This document shows positions 7,381 to 16,981 of a stretch of DNA of 32,578 bases, one piece after another; positions within the stretch are counted from its first letter, which is position 1, and every line of letters starts with the position of its first letter. The stretch spans positions 1-32,578 of the IMG/VR virus record IMGVR_UViG_3300031658_000054. The stretch is one strand, 5' to 3'. Under the pieces are notes generated by a model. The model made no database searches. It was not told the DNA's origin and was given only the letters and a program-made list of their open reading frames with translations. The position numbers were made by a program, and so were the translations under genes. The stretch is from a virus.

Positions 7381-7894
7381 AGAACTACAAACCGTCTTAA
7401 ATAGTGGAGAGCTAACCGGCATTAAGTTAGGAGGAACAGCAACAGCAAATGAAGTAGCTACTAAAGCAGATATTGAAGCGTCTATTATAGCAGTAGGTAC
7501 TCATATCGCTCAACCTTCACAAACTCTAGTCGCAGGAGTAGAGGAGCAGTTATTTTATTTCGATACTCAAACGATATTGATAGGAGCAGACTTAGTATCT
7601 AATGTAACTACAGACACTATAACGATAGTAACATCAGCAACTTATAAAATAGGTGGCGCAATTACGGCAGAAGCTGCCAATGGAGATGTTATTGATATTC
7701 ACTTAGCAGTAAATGGAGCAGATGTAGGATTACATAATTCAATGACTGGTAGAGGAGCAGGGAAGAAAGTTACTGTTTCTTATTTTGGGGCAATATCTTT
7801 AAGTGCAGCAGATGAGCTAACTCTCTCTGTTGGATCAACCGGAACATCGATAATAGTTGATGCTTCGAGTATGGTAATAGAGAAGGTTTCTTAA
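7370..7894 (+). CDS. Virion protein with C1q/TNF-like jelly-roll domain
   Basis: A 174-residue protein: a short N-terminal anchor (about 1-45, GIKLGGTATANEVATKADIE) then a beta-rich domain (about 55-172). Its pattern is SATYKIGGAITAEAANGD, a strand with VNGADVG, VTVSYFGAISLSAADELTL and a final SSMVIEKV. This matches the layout of C1q/TNF-like trimeric jelly rolls used as head decoration or head-fibre tips. It is placed with head genes, so it is probably displayed on the capsid. Confidence 0.6.
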   Translation: MADRELQTVLNSGELTGIKLGGTATANEVATKADIEASIIAVGTHIAQPSQTLVAGVEEQLFYFDTQTILIGADLVSNVTTDTITIVTSATYKIGGAITAEAANGDVIDIHLAVNGADVGLHNSMTGRGAGKKVTVSYFGAISLSAADELTLSVGSTGTSIIVDASSMVIEKVS

Positions 7895-7960
7895 TCCTTA
7901 GGGTACTTTTCGGAGTATCTTATAGAGTTAATAGCTCAAAATCAAATTAAAGGATACTAG

Positions 7961-8611
7961 ATGGCAGAAGAAACCACTACCCAAGAAACAACAGAAGCTA
8001 CAACAACAGACGAGAGTACCGGAGAAATAACAGAAACTCTATATTTAGATGGTAAATATAAAAGCGTATCTGATTTAGAGAATGGATACAGAGAGTTAAA
8101 TAAATCTTACACTCAAAAGACACAAGAATTTGGATCATTCCAAGGAGCGCCAGAGGAATATACCTATAATGAAGGTGTAGAAGCAAGTGATTTTGCTACA
8201 AAGTGGGGTAAAGAAAACCAATTATCAAATGATGGACTTAATAGTCTAGTGGATGGTTACAATAAATACCAAGAAGAACAAATAGTAGAGTATCAAAATA
8301 CACAACTTGAAGCACTTGGAGAAAATGGAAAAGAAAGAATCCAAAATGTAAATGATTATCTAAATGCTAACCTTGGAGAAGATCACGGATTAGATGTAGA
8401 TTCAGCAAAAGGAGTTGAAGCATTAGAAAGATTAATATCTTCTAGTAAACAAGCTGCACCAGTATCAAGACCTACAGCACCAAGTGCTAATAGAGATGAT
8501 ATTAGAGAGATGCGATTCGCTAAAGATGAGTATGGTAATAGAAAAATGAGTAGTGATCCTGCTTATAGAGCCAAAATTGAAGCACTAGAACGTGAGATGC
8601 TAGGAGCATAA
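7961..8611 (+). CDS. Capsid scaffolding/assembly protein
   Basis: A 216-residue acidic, largely helical protein directly upstream of the major capsid gene, the usual place for a T7 gp9-type scaffold. The N terminus is Thr/Glu-rich and disordered (about 1-25). It is followed by KYKSVSDLENGYRELNKSYT and GAPEEYTYNEG, a conserved scaffold pattern. The C-terminal helix (MRFAKDEYGNRKMSSDPAYR) resembles the capsid-binding end. Ribosome site AAAGGA. Expected to direct procapsid assembly and leave the mature head. Confidence 0.85.
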   Translation: MAEETTTQETTEATTTDESTGEITETLYLDGKYKSVSDLENGYRELNKSYTQKTQEFGSFQGAPEEYTYNEGVEASDFATKWGKENQLSNDGLNSLVDGYNKYQEEQIVEYQNTQLEALGENGKERIQNVNDYLNANLGEDHGLDVDSAKGVEALERLISSSKQAAPVSRPTAPSANRDDIREMRFAKDEYGNRKMSSDPAYRAKIEALEREMLGA

Positions 8612-8627
8612 ACTATTATAATTAACA

Positions 8628-8663
8628 GTTTCCTTGACATAAGGAAACGAATTATAGTACAAT
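8628..8663 (+). promoter_or_regulatory. Major capsid promoter with embedded inverted repeat
   Basis: TTGACA at 8634-8639 and TACAAT at 8658-8663 with an 18-base spacer form the best sigma70-type promoter in the window. A perfect 8-base inverted repeat (GTTTCCTT at 8628-8635, AAGGAAAC at 8641-8648) brackets the -35 box, so it may be an operator or a weak hairpin. The predicted start is near 8670. Confidence 0.65.
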
Positions 8664-8669
8664 ACGTCA

Positions 8670-8840
8670 TATTAAACAATTAATCTAATAGATACCTCAT
8701 TAAGAGCCTTGAAGTTTAAGAGTTTGCAGTTTGTTCTGCGATCCCTTTTATTTTAAGGGGATACCCAAAGAATTAACAAATATTTAGCATTCAGGCACAG
8801 CACCCATAGGGGTTAAATATATAATTAAAAGGAAACAAAA
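8670..8840 (+). promoter_or_regulatory. Long structured 5' leader of the capsid mRNA
   Basis: About 170 untranslated bases separate the promoter from the capsid ATG, unlike the gap-free genes around it. Three small hairpins can be drawn: GCAG/CTGC near 8726-8739, ATCCCTTT/AAGGGGAT near 8740-8763 with one G-U pair, and ACCC/GGGT near 8802-8815. It ends in an A-rich stretch with AAAGGA as ribosome site. It may stabilise the mRNA or tune translation. No known riboswitch class was recognised. Confidence 0.45.
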
Positions 8841-9671
8841 ATGAGTCAAGCACTTAGTTCAGTAGCAAAAGAAGAATTCGATACGGAAGTTAAACACGCG
8901 TATCAAGGTATGAAAACATTAAGAGATTGCGTTAAAGTTAGAAATAACGTTGATGGCGATAAATATGATTTTAGATTAATGGGAAAAGGTCAAGCGACTG
9001 TTAGAACTGGATCATCAGCAGATGTTGTTCCAATGGGTATATCTCACGCAGTTAAAGTTGCAACACTTGCAGATTACGAAGCACCAGAATATACAGATGT
9101 ATATGATGCTAAAACAGTAAACTTTGACGAAGTAGTTGAATTAGCTACTACTATTGCTGGAGCAATGGGAAGAAGAGATGATCAGTCGATTATCAATGCA
9201 CTTGGTACAACTACAGCTACACCAGTAGGTAATGGAGCAGCAGCTTTAGGACTTTCAGCTCTTACAGCAGCAGCACAAGCTTTAAATAAAGTTGAAGCAC
9301 CAATGGAAGATAGATTTATGTTAATTGATGAAAAAGGTTTAAATGATCTTTTAAATGATTCTACAATTACATCAGCAGATTACAATACTGTTAGATTGTT
9401 ACAAGCAGGAGAAATTGATTCTTTTATGGGATTCAAATTCAAAGTTATCGGATCAGGTAGAGCAGAAGGTGGATTACCATTAGCTACAACTGTAAGATCA
9501 GGTTTTGCATTTCATAAATCAGCAGTAGGTCACGCAGTTGGTATTGATATGAAAACTAAAGTTGATTACGTTGCTCATAAGGCATCTTGGTTATCAATGG
9601 GTATGTGGAAAGCAGGATCAGTTGCGATTGATGTTGAAGGAATCATTCCAGTAGAATATGTAGCTGCTTAG
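8841..9671 (+). CDS. Major capsid protein
   Basis: A 276-residue protein following the scaffold gene, with its own strong promoter and a terminator behind it, as expected for the most abundant virion protein. The sequence is consistent with an HK97-fold T7-type capsid: N-terminal helix, a VRNNVDGDKYDFRLMGKGQA strand region, GRRDDQSIINAL spine helix, and MLIDEKGLNDLLNDSTITSA followed by a P-domain-like C terminus ending IIPVEYVAA. It is a little shorter than T7 gp10A but usual for small podoviruses. Confidence 0.88.
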   Translation: MSQALSSVAKEEFDTEVKHAYQGMKTLRDCVKVRNNVDGDKYDFRLMGKGQATVRTGSSADVVPMGISHAVKVATLADYEAPEYTDVYDAKTVNFDEVVELATTIAGAMGRRDDQSIINALGTTTATPVGNGAAALGLSALTAAAQALNKVEAPMEDRFMLIDEKGLNDLLNDSTITSADYNTVRLLQAGEIDSFMGFKFKVIGSGRAEGGLPLATTVRSGFAFHKSAVGHAVGIDMKTKVDYVAHKASWLSMGMWKAGSVAIDVEGIIPVEYVAA

Positions 9672-9692
9672 TAGCTAGTTTATTTATAGAGG

Positions 9693-9720
9693 GGGAGAGA
9701 ACGTACATCTCCCTTTTTAT
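9693..9720 (+). terminator. Rho-independent terminator after the capsid gene
   Basis: A GGGAGA/TCTCCC stem (9693-9698 with 9708-9713, extendable by G-U pairs) and a 9-base loop are followed by TTTTTATT. It lies 22 bases after the capsid stop and would help separate high-level capsid transcription from the tail genes. Confidence 0.8.
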
Positions 9721-9741
9721 TAAATAAATTAAAGGACTAAT

Positions 9742-10305
9742 ATGGCAGGTACATCTTCAGACATACAAATAGCTTCAAATTCACTCATCTTACTCGGTCA
9801 CGAGCCTATTTCTAGTTTTACGGAAGGAACAACTGGATCACAAGTAGCATCTAACTTATACGAATCATCTTACAATAGTATGTTAGTGACTTACAGATGG
9901 AGATTCGCTACAAAGAAAGCTAAACTAGCACGTTTAAGTGAAACACCTTTAAACGATTACAGCTACCAATTCCAATTACCAACAGATCTAATGTATCTTA
10001 TTAGTGCAACTAGCGGTACTGATTATGATATTTACGAAGATAAATTATACAGTAACCAAAAAATAGAAGAGATAGATTATATATATAAAGTAGCAGCGGA
10101 TAAACTCCCTGCATATTATATAAAAGCCTTAGAGTTCTTTTTAGCAATGCAATTTGCAATACCTATTACTGGAGATATTGACAAAATGAGAGCAATGAAA
10201 ACTTTAATGGAAGATCAATTAAGACTAGCAAGACATTCAGATAGCACACAACGTCCTGCAGATACTCTTGATGATAATCCATATTCAGAAGCGAGATGGG
10301 CATAA
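9742..10305 (+). CDS. Tail tubular protein A (gatekeeper/adaptor)
   Basis: A 187-residue protein with the T7 gp11-like pattern: SDIQIASNSLILLGHEPISS at the N terminus, then YRWRFATKKAKLARL, and YIYKVAADKLPAYYIKALEF in the C-terminal helical bundle. In this family twelve copies bind under the portal and link it to the nozzle. Length and position (after capsid, before the nozzle gene) are standard. Ribosome site AAAGGA. Confidence 0.87.
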   Translation: MAGTSSDIQIASNSLILLGHEPISSFTEGTTGSQVASNLYESSYNSMLVTYRWRFATKKAKLARLSETPLNDYSYQFQLPTDLMYLISATSGTDYDIYEDKLYSNQKIEEIDYIYKVAADKLPAYYIKALEFFLAMQFAIPITGDIDKMRAMKTLMEDQLRLARHSDSTQRPADTLDDNPYSEARWA

Positions 10306-10306
10306 T

Positions 10307-12052
10307 ATGGGAGCAGAGTTTCTTCAAGCCAATTTAACAGCAGGAGAATTAACTCCAGAGTTACACGCAAGAACAGATATTGAAAGATATAAGAATGGAC
10401 TAAGCAAAGCTACCAATATGGTTATTCTGCCTTATGGTGGATTAAGACGTAGACCTGGACTAGCTAAAATCACAGATACAAAAGTTAGTGCAGATTCAAG
10501 ACTGATTCCTTTTGTATTTAATACAGCACAGACGTATCTATTAGTAATAAGACCTTTAGCAATAGACATCTATAAAGATGGAGTTATACAATCAACAGAA
10601 GTAACACCATATACAGCAGAGCAGATTTATGATGTTGATGCTATTCAGTCAGCAGATACAGTTATATTCGCTCACGAGTTACACGCACCAAGGAAATTAG
10701 TTAGAGGATTAATTCACACAGACTGGACTTTTAGTACAATTACATTTACTAACCAGCCTACAGAATGGAATATTACAGATGGATACCCAAGAACGTGTAC
10801 TTTTTTCGGTAACAGACTATGGTTTGCTTCATCAACACAAAAACCGACCTCAATATGGGGATCTAAAATTAGTGGATTCTTTGATTTTGGATTAGGAGTT
10901 GGAGCAGCAGACGAAGGTATTGCAGACGAATTAGATACTAATGAATTTAATATTATTAAAAAGATATTTGCAGGAAGAACATTACAAGCATTCACAACGG
11001 GAGCAGAATTCTACAATAGTTCAACAGCTATTACTCCAGAATCTAGTTCTTGGGCGAAGCAAACCGGATATGGAAGTTCAAGTATCAAGCCAATATTTAT
11101 AGATGGAGCAACAATATTTATAGACAGTTCAGAGAGAACAGTTCGACAATACTTTTATGATTATAATGAAGATGGTTATGTATCATTAAATGCTTCAATT
11201 TTATCATCACACTTAATTACTAGAGCAATAGCAATGGATTCCATTAAAGGAACTCAGTATGATGTAGGAGATTATGTTTACGTAGTTAATGAAGATGGAA
11301 CAGCTGCAGTATTTAATACAATGAGAAAAGAAGAAATTGCAGGATGGACTCCTTGGGAAACAGATGGTTTATTTAAAGATGTTTGCGTACTAAATAAAGA
11401 AGTTTACTTTTTAGTAGAGAGAAATGGATCAACATTTATAGAACTATTGACAGAGAACACATATACAGATCATAATGTAGTACAAACTGGAACAAAACCA
11501 ACAGTAGCCAATGTAGTTTCAGGAGCAGATAATATCGTTTCGGGCACAGATAATATCGTACACTCAGACAATTCAACTGGAACTTTAGTATATAGTTTAC
11601 AAACAGATTATGATACAGCATTTTTAACGACAGAATTTAAAGTGGTAGCAGACTTTTCTATTATGGATGATCAGATACCGGCAGGAACAGATGGGAATAA
11701 TACCATATCAGTTGCAAGAGGTGCATACAGACTAGAAACTGGATTAAATTACAAGACAAATGTTACAACTCTTCCAATTTCAACAGAGAGTAAAGCAGGA
11801 GAAACATATCACAGAAGAAAAAGAGTAGTTAAAGTAGATATAAATGTAATAGATAGTCTTGGGGTATATGCAAGAAAAAGATTTACCGGAGATAGAGCAT
11901 TTCCAGTAGTATTAGATGAAGCTCCAACTCCATTTACTGGATTTAAAGAGATGTATTTATTAGGTTACAGTAGAAAAACAGAAATAGAAATTACGCAAGA
12001 AGAACCACTACCTTTTTTATTAAGAGGACTTGGATATGAAATTGCATACTAG
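10307..12052 (+). CDS. Tail tubular protein B (nozzle)
   Basis: A 581-residue beta-rich tail protein. The start at 10307 (MGAEFLQANLTAGELTPELH) is chosen over an upstream in-frame ATG at 10268, because it follows the tubular A stop and opens with the conserved nozzle N terminus. Typical motifs are YKNGLSKATNMVILPYGGLR with RRPG, NTAQTYLLVIRP, and TCTFFGNRLWFASSTQKPT. It forms the tip of the short tail. It continues to a conserved membrane-facing C terminus (LPFLLRGLGYEIAY). Confidence 0.87.
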   Translation: MGAEFLQANLTAGELTPELHARTDIERYKNGLSKATNMVILPYGGLRRRPGLAKITDTKVSADSRLIPFVFNTAQTYLLVIRPLAIDIYKDGVIQSTEVTPYTAEQIYDVDAIQSADTVIFAHELHAPRKLVRGLIHTDWTFSTITFTNQPTEWNITDGYPRTCTFFGNRLWFASSTQKPTSIWGSKISGFFDFGLGVGAADEGIADELDTNEFNIIKKIFAGRTLQAFTTGAEFYNSSTAITPESSSWAKQTGYGSSSIKPIFIDGATIFIDSSERTVRQYFYDYNEDGYVSLNASILSSHLITRAIAMDSIKGTQYDVGDYVYVVNEDGTAAVFNTMRKEEIAGWTPWETDGLFKDVCVLNKEVYFLVERNGSTFIELLTENTYTDHNVVQTGTKPTVANVVSGADNIVSGTDNIVHSDNSTGTLVYSLQTDYDTAFLTTEFKVVADFSIMDDQIPAGTDGNNTISVARGAYRLETGLNYKTNVTTLPISTESKAGETYHRRKRVVKVDINVIDSLGVYARKRFTGDRAFPVVLDEAPTPFTGFKEMYLLGYSRKTEIEITQEEPLPFLLRGLGYEIAY

Positions 12053-12064
12053 AAAGGTAATATA

Positions 12065-12508
12065 ATGTCAGCAGCACAAGCACAAGTAGGATTAACAGCA
12101 GTACAAATAATCGCATCATATAATGCAGGGAAAGCCGCATCGTATGGCTATGAATCACAAGCTATACAAGCAGCACAAGCAGGTAAACAAGCTAAAACTG
12201 ACTCTAAACTATCAGCACTAAGAATGAGTCAAAGATACAACGAAGTGGCAGCAAATCAGGCTGCAATGTTCTCTTCACAAAGTAGATCATTCACAAGTGG
12301 GAGTATTCAAAATATGATGAGAGTGGATCAAGAGAACTTACAATGGGATTTAGACTACAACTCACTAACTGGAGAAATTGGAGCGCTTGGAGTAGAATCA
12401 GACGTAAAGGGATTCGAATCAGCAGCAGAACAAGCAATGGCTGGAGGAATCCAACAAGGACTTCTTCAAGCAGGGCAAGGCTATATAGATTACAAAAGGA
12501 TTAAATAA
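12065..12508 (+). CDS. Small internal virion protein (T7 gp14-like)
   Basis: A 147-residue Ala/Gln-rich helical protein located directly after the nozzle gene, where T7-like phages encode the first internal-core/ejection protein. Hydrophobic-amphipathic N terminus (AAQAQVGLTAVQIIASYNAG), then QSRSFTSGSIQNMMRVDQEN and a Gly/Ala-rich C terminus. Such proteins insert in the outer membrane during ejection. The assignment rests on gene order and composition. Confidence 0.65.
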   Translation: MSAAQAQVGLTAVQIIASYNAGKAASYGYESQAIQAAQAGKQAKTDSKLSALRMSQRYNEVAANQAAMFSSQSRSFTSGSIQNMMRVDQENLQWDLDYNSLTGEIGALGVESDVKGFESAAEQAMAGGIQQGLLQAGQGYIDYKRIK

Positions 12509-14535
12509 TGAGATATGAAAGAGCGCAGCAACAAAGTGCAAACCTTGGATCTGGACGAGGATCACAAGCTGCAACTAGTGTAATAGCATCAAACTTTGTA
12601 TCTTTATCTAATAGATTACAAAGTTTTAGGAAACAAGCATTTCAAGCTGCAGGAGAACAAGCTGCATCACAAGCAGTATCAGATGCAGCTAACGATGATT
12701 TTAAACAGAAGCCTTTTCATAAAGAGAGTGTGCGTACAGTATATGGAAAAGCATATAACAATTCAAGATCAGCTTCGTTTATGACAAACGGAGAGCAAGA
12801 ACTTAATAATAAAGCTAATGAACTATCTCTTACTTATAAACACGATCCTATCCAGTTTAGAAAAGCATATCAAGCATATTTAGATGGAGATATTACTCAA
12901 TTAGCACCGACTCCAGAGATCAAAGCTGCATTATTAATATCAGGAAAGAAGCTACAAAATAGCGCTTATGGTAAATTAGCAGTAGCAAAAGATGCAGAGG
13001 AAACACAATTACAACAGCAAGAATGGGTAAATGGTGTAGATCTTGGAATTCAACAAGTAATAAATATGAATGCTAACGGGGATTATAAAACAGCAAAACT
13101 AATAGAGCAGAATATGTTAGAATATACTCAAACTTTAGTAGATGAAGGAAAACTAAGTCCAGTCGTAGCGTTGAGAGCAGAGAAACAAGTAACTTTTAGT
13201 ATTGATAAAGGAACAAGAGAACAACATTTAAAAGATTTAATAGAGTCTGGAGATATGGAAGCAGCAAGAACTTTTGTGCATACTGGATCAATAGACACAA
13301 GTGAACAATATACACAAGATCAAGCGTACGAGTTAGAAGCATCGCTTACTAAAATCTATACTGGAGCAGTCAAAACACAAGATGCAGTAATTAAAAAGAA
13401 CAATACAAACGCAAATAAAAAAATAAAAGAAGTTATAAAGAAAAAGAAGCAAGGTGTTACAGATCAGGATGAGATACAAATATCAGATGATGAAATATCT
13501 GCTGCAGATCCATTACTTCAAGCTCAATTATTAATACAAAAAAAAACAGATAAATTTATGTTGCAATTCCAAGGATTATCTCAAAGACAGAAAGAAGCAT
13601 TATTATCAGCAAAGAAACAAGACCTAGAGTATTCTTCATTAGACGTATCGATCCAAAAATCAATAGAAGATAACATAAAATCTACTGGGAATGGATATAA
13701 GAACGATCCTTTAGAACAAGGAGCAGTAGAGGGTAGTTATGATAGAACAGAATCAATTATGCCAGGTATGGATACAGTAATTATTGCAGATTTACTAAGA
13801 GAGAGATCATTCCATAGAGATATAAATGTAGAAAATGCAGGATCTACAGCAGATCAAATACTAAGACCAGAAGAGCTAAAAGCTTGGACTGATGTTTTAG
13901 ATGATGGATCAACAGAGGATCAGTTAGGATTATTAGGATTTATAAGCCAACAAGATGGAGATATTTCCAAGACAATATTCAATCAACTATCTAAAAAAGG
14001 TGGTGCTACTTATGCAACAGTTGGTAGTCTAGTTAAAAATGGTAACCAAAGAGCTGCTATTTTGATTTTAAATGGTCAAAAAGCAGATGTAAAAATTAAA
14101 GATGCAGATACAGAAGTAAATGGTAAACTCGCATCTATAATAGGGAATCAAAACATAGAGGTATTCAATCAATACAAGAAGAATACAGAGTTTTTCGCTA
14201 AAGGTAGAATGGCAGAGTCAGGATCAGAAACAAGTGGTACAGACAGACTAGAATCAGTTTATGGTAAAATAGAATCATATAATAGCAAAAAGATATTCTT
14301 ACCTCCAAATACAAACAAAGATCAATTTGATAGCTTCCTATCTGAATATGTAGTAGAGGGAGATGAAGAATTAACAGAGGAAATCCAAGGACTTGCAGGT
14401 ATGTGGGCAAGTGGAGATATACAACTACATTATGACGAAGAAGGGAAATATTTATTATTTAATCCGAATACTGGAAAATACATTAAAAGAGATAAAGATA
14501 ACTTTTTGGAGATAGAATATAATGCCGATAGATAG
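12508..14535 (+). CDS. Internal virion protein (T7 gp15-like)
   Basis: A 675-residue, mostly helical, Gln- and Lys-rich protein with no transmembrane segment. It opens with an SNRLQSFRKQAFQAAGEQAA helix. A Lys-rich segment near residues 290-320 (KKNNTNANKKIKEVIKKKKQ) could bind DNA. The overlaps (1 base before, 14 after) and the place between a gp14-like and a larger ejection protein make it the likely gp15-class component of the trans-envelope channel. The sequence alone shows no catalytic motif. Confidence 0.65.
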   Translation: MRYERAQQQSANLGSGRGSQAATSVIASNFVSLSNRLQSFRKQAFQAAGEQAASQAVSDAANDDFKQKPFHKESVRTVYGKAYNNSRSASFMTNGEQELNNKANELSLTYKHDPIQFRKAYQAYLDGDITQLAPTPEIKAALLISGKKLQNSAYGKLAVAKDAEETQLQQQEWVNGVDLGIQQVINMNANGDYKTAKLIEQNMLEYTQTLVDEGKLSPVVALRAEKQVTFSIDKGTREQHLKDLIESGDMEAARTFVHTGSIDTSEQYTQDQAYELEASLTKIYTGAVKTQDAVIKKNNTNANKKIKEVIKKKKQGVTDQDEIQISDDEISAADPLLQAQLLIQKKTDKFMLQFQGLSQRQKEALLSAKKQDLEYSSLDVSIQKSIEDNIKSTGNGYKNDPLEQGAVEGSYDRTESIMPGMDTVIIADLLRERSFHRDINVENAGSTADQILRPEELKAWTDVLDDGSTEDQLGLLGFISQQDGDISKTIFNQLSKKGGATYATVGSLVKNGNQRAAILILNGQKADVKIKDADTEVNGKLASIIGNQNIEVFNQYKKNTEFFAKGRMAESGSETSGTDRLESVYGKIESYNSKKIFLPPNTNKDQFDSFLSEYVVEGDEELTEEIQGLAGMWASGDIQLHYDEEGKYLLFNPNTGKYIKRDKDNFLEIEYNADR

Positions 14536-16981
14536 AAGTATAATACAAGGCGAAGAATACAGCACAAGCAATTCAATAGGACTCGGATCAGAGTCTATTG
14601 CTAATGGATTCAATGAATCAGTAACTAGCACACTTGGAAGAACTTATGAATATCACGATCAGAATATTAATCAAACACTTATAGAACAGCAGCAAGATTA
14701 TTCAACTCAAAGAGAATCATACGATCCTTATATACAATCAACAGCATCAGAGAAAGCTACTTATAGAGATTTAGTTAAAAGTGGGCAGGTGTCAATGGGA
14801 GATAATGGAGAACTTGTTTATAGGAATGAATCCGTTAAGAATATGTTTGATCCTGCAATTATGAAAGGTGCGTACCTATCACAGAATATAACAGACGATA
14901 CTTTAGATAGTTATTATCAAAGTACAGTCCAAGGAGAGATGGATTTACATAAAAGCAAAGGATATACAACCGGAGGAGAAATAGGACGTATAATAGGTAA
15001 TATTGGAGCTTGGTTTACTGATCCAGAATCAGCAGTAGAGTTTGTAACACCTGGACGAATATTAGGAAAAAGTATATGGAAGAATATGGGAAAAGCTTTT
15101 GGAGTTGAATCTCTAGCAGCCGGAGCAAGTGAAGCAATTAAACAGTATAAGCCTTACGGGATAATAGATCATAAGAGAAGAGCTAATATTAAAGATGAAG
15201 TATCACAAGCAACAGAATCTATTTTATGGAATGCAGGACTAGCAGGAGTTGCTAGAATGGCAGGAAGTGGAATAGAAGATAAGTTCTTTAACGGATTAGT
15301 AAAAGATCTACCAATAGAAGATGCTCTAATAGTAACTCAATGGCAACAAGGTCAAAAATGGAAACTAATTAATGACGTAGAAGCACACAATACAGTATTA
15401 AGACAAGTATCTGATGACTTAGATAATGGAAAGCCAATAGATATTAAAACAGATATTGACATAGAAACACGAACAAGTCCAGATGTGGAATCTGTAAATA
15501 TGAGAGAAGAACAAAACAACCACTTCAATGAACAAGGTTATGCAGATGATGAAGTTGATTTAAATAAAGCAGTAGATGATTCAGTAGATATAAATATAAA
15601 AGAAGATGAAGACGATCTGTTTATAGTAGAGAATATGGAAAAGATAGATAATTTTCCAGATGATGCAGAACTCATAGCACTTAAAAAACAATTTGACGAA
15701 CTATCTCAATTAGAAACTACTCCGGAAGAAATAATAGCAATGGAAGAGTCAATGCCTAAAACGCAAGGATTCCAAACCAAAGAGATGCAAGTTGGTAGCG
15801 AAGTAGTTAATAAAACAGACTTCGATCTTATTAAGAGCTATAAAGAAAAGTCAAGATGGAATAGAGAAAATCCAGACAGTAAAAAAGCTATTAGTCTTGA
15901 AGAAGAAGAAGCGCATAGAGCAAGACCACAAATGTCAGATGATCTTCAAGATATAGACTTTAAAGAAAGCGAAAAAGCAGTATTCAACAAGTTTGGAGAT
16001 AACTTAGCTGCAGGTACAATAGCAGGAGTAGAAACAGACGAACAAGGAAATGTAACTCTTGATCCTGCAAAATTTGTAGCAGGACTTGGTGGATATACAG
16101 CACTTAAATCTTTATACAGAGTAGGAGCATTCGATAATTTACCACAAGAAGTGAATAAGATGGTTAAGAAGCATTTCGGAGTTAATCTTGACACTAGAAT
16201 AGTAGATGATGGAATAGATTATAAGATGGATCATTCAGCACCAGAGCCAGAGGGAGCGAATAGCGGGAGCGATATTTCCGATGTATTCCCAGACAGTCCA
16301 AGTGATAAAAACTTTGAACGATACTATGGAACTGGAGATAAGATAGCTGATCAACAAAGTATATCAGTAATGAAACAGATGGAAAATAATCCAGAGAAAG
16401 AAATCACAATATATAGAGCTGCGCCAGTAGGGAAAGAGATTAACGATGGCGACTGGATCACACTAAGCAAAAAATATGCTACAGATCACGGAGAAAGACA
16501 CTTGGATCATTTAGATGCTTTCGATATAATAGAAAAGAAAGTAAAAGCTAAAGATGTATTCACTAACGGAGATAGTATCAATGAGTGGGGATATTATCCA
16601 CAAGACACAGGCGCTCGAACTATAGATGATATTACTGAATATTTCAAACAAGTTGGAAAAGATTTAGAGCTAAAAACTTTTTTTGTATTTGAAACACCTA
16701 AAGGGGATTTAAGATTAGACACACTGGTTGTACCAAAAGAAATGCAAAAAATAGGAAAGGGTACAAAAGCAATGGAAGAATTAACTAAAATTGCAGACAC
16801 TCAAAGTAAGCTGATAACATTAACACCTGCATTAACAGATAAAATACACGGTACAACTTCAAGAAGTAGACTAGTTAAGTTTTATAAAAAATTTGGTTTT
16901 GTAGAAAATAAAGGTAGAAATAAAGATTTTTCTATATCTGACGGAATGTACAGAATACCAAAAGAAGAGGAAACTAAATAA
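14522..16981 (+). CDS. Internal virion protein with C-terminal ART-like and GNAT-like domains
   Basis: An 819-residue protein in the ejection-protein block. The N-terminal part (about 130-260) has a Gly/Ala-rich amphipathic stretch (GRIIGNIGAWFTDPESAVEF), and the middle is acidic and probably flexible. Around 628-693 lies TIYRAAPVGKEINDGDWITL followed by SKKYA and TNGDSINEWGYYP. R632, S649 and E688 fit an ADP-ribosyltransferase-like R-S-E triad. From about 717 to 815 a GNAT acetyltransferase-like domain follows, with Q742-K-I-G-K-G and LVKFYKKFGFVENKG. It is probably ejected into the cell with the DNA. The two enzymatic calls are motif-level inference, and an unrelated alpha/beta toxin-like fold is an alternative for the first. 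Confidence 0.65.
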   Translation: MPIDRSIIQGEEYSTSNSIGLGSESIANGFNESVTSTLGRTYEYHDQNINQTLIEQQQDYSTQRESYDPYIQSTASEKATYRDLVKSGQVSMGDNGELVYRNESVKNMFDPAIMKGAYLSQNITDDTLDSYYQSTVQGEMDLHKSKGYTTGGEIGRIIGNIGAWFTDPESAVEFVTPGRILGKSIWKNMGKAFGVESLAAGASEAIKQYKPYGIIDHKRRANIKDEVSQATESILWNAGLAGVARMAGSGIEDKFFNGLVKDLPIEDALIVTQWQQGQKWKLINDVEAHNTVLRQVSDDLDNGKPIDIKTDIDIETRTSPDVESVNMREEQNNHFNEQGYADDEVDLNKAVDDSVDINIKEDEDDLFIVENMEKIDNFPDDAELIALKKQFDELSQLETTPEEIIAMEESMPKTQGFQTKEMQVGSEVVNKTDFDLIKSYKEKSRWNRENPDSKKAISLEEEEAHRARPQMSDDLQDIDFKESEKAVFNKFGDNLAAGTIAGVETDEQGNVTLDPAKFVAGLGGYTALKSLYRVGAFDNLPQEVNKMVKKHFGVNLDTRIVDDGIDYKMDHSAPEPEGANSGSDISDVFPDSPSDKNFERYYGTGDKIADQQSISVMKQMENNPEKEITIYRAAPVGKEINDGDWITLSKKYATDHGERHLDHLDAFDIIEKKVKAKDVFTNGDSINEWGYYPQDTGARTIDDITEYFKQVGKDLELKTFFVFETPKGDLRLDTLVVPKEMQKIGKGTKAMEELTKIADTQSKLITLTPALTDKIHGTTSRSRLVKFYKKFGFVENKGRNKDFSISDGMYRIPKEEETK

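Noticed and set aside
7895-7960. Hairpin near 7907-7922 as terminator
   Set aside because: The short stem (GGTACT/AGTATC with a G-U pair) has no T-run after it, so a terminator call is not supported.
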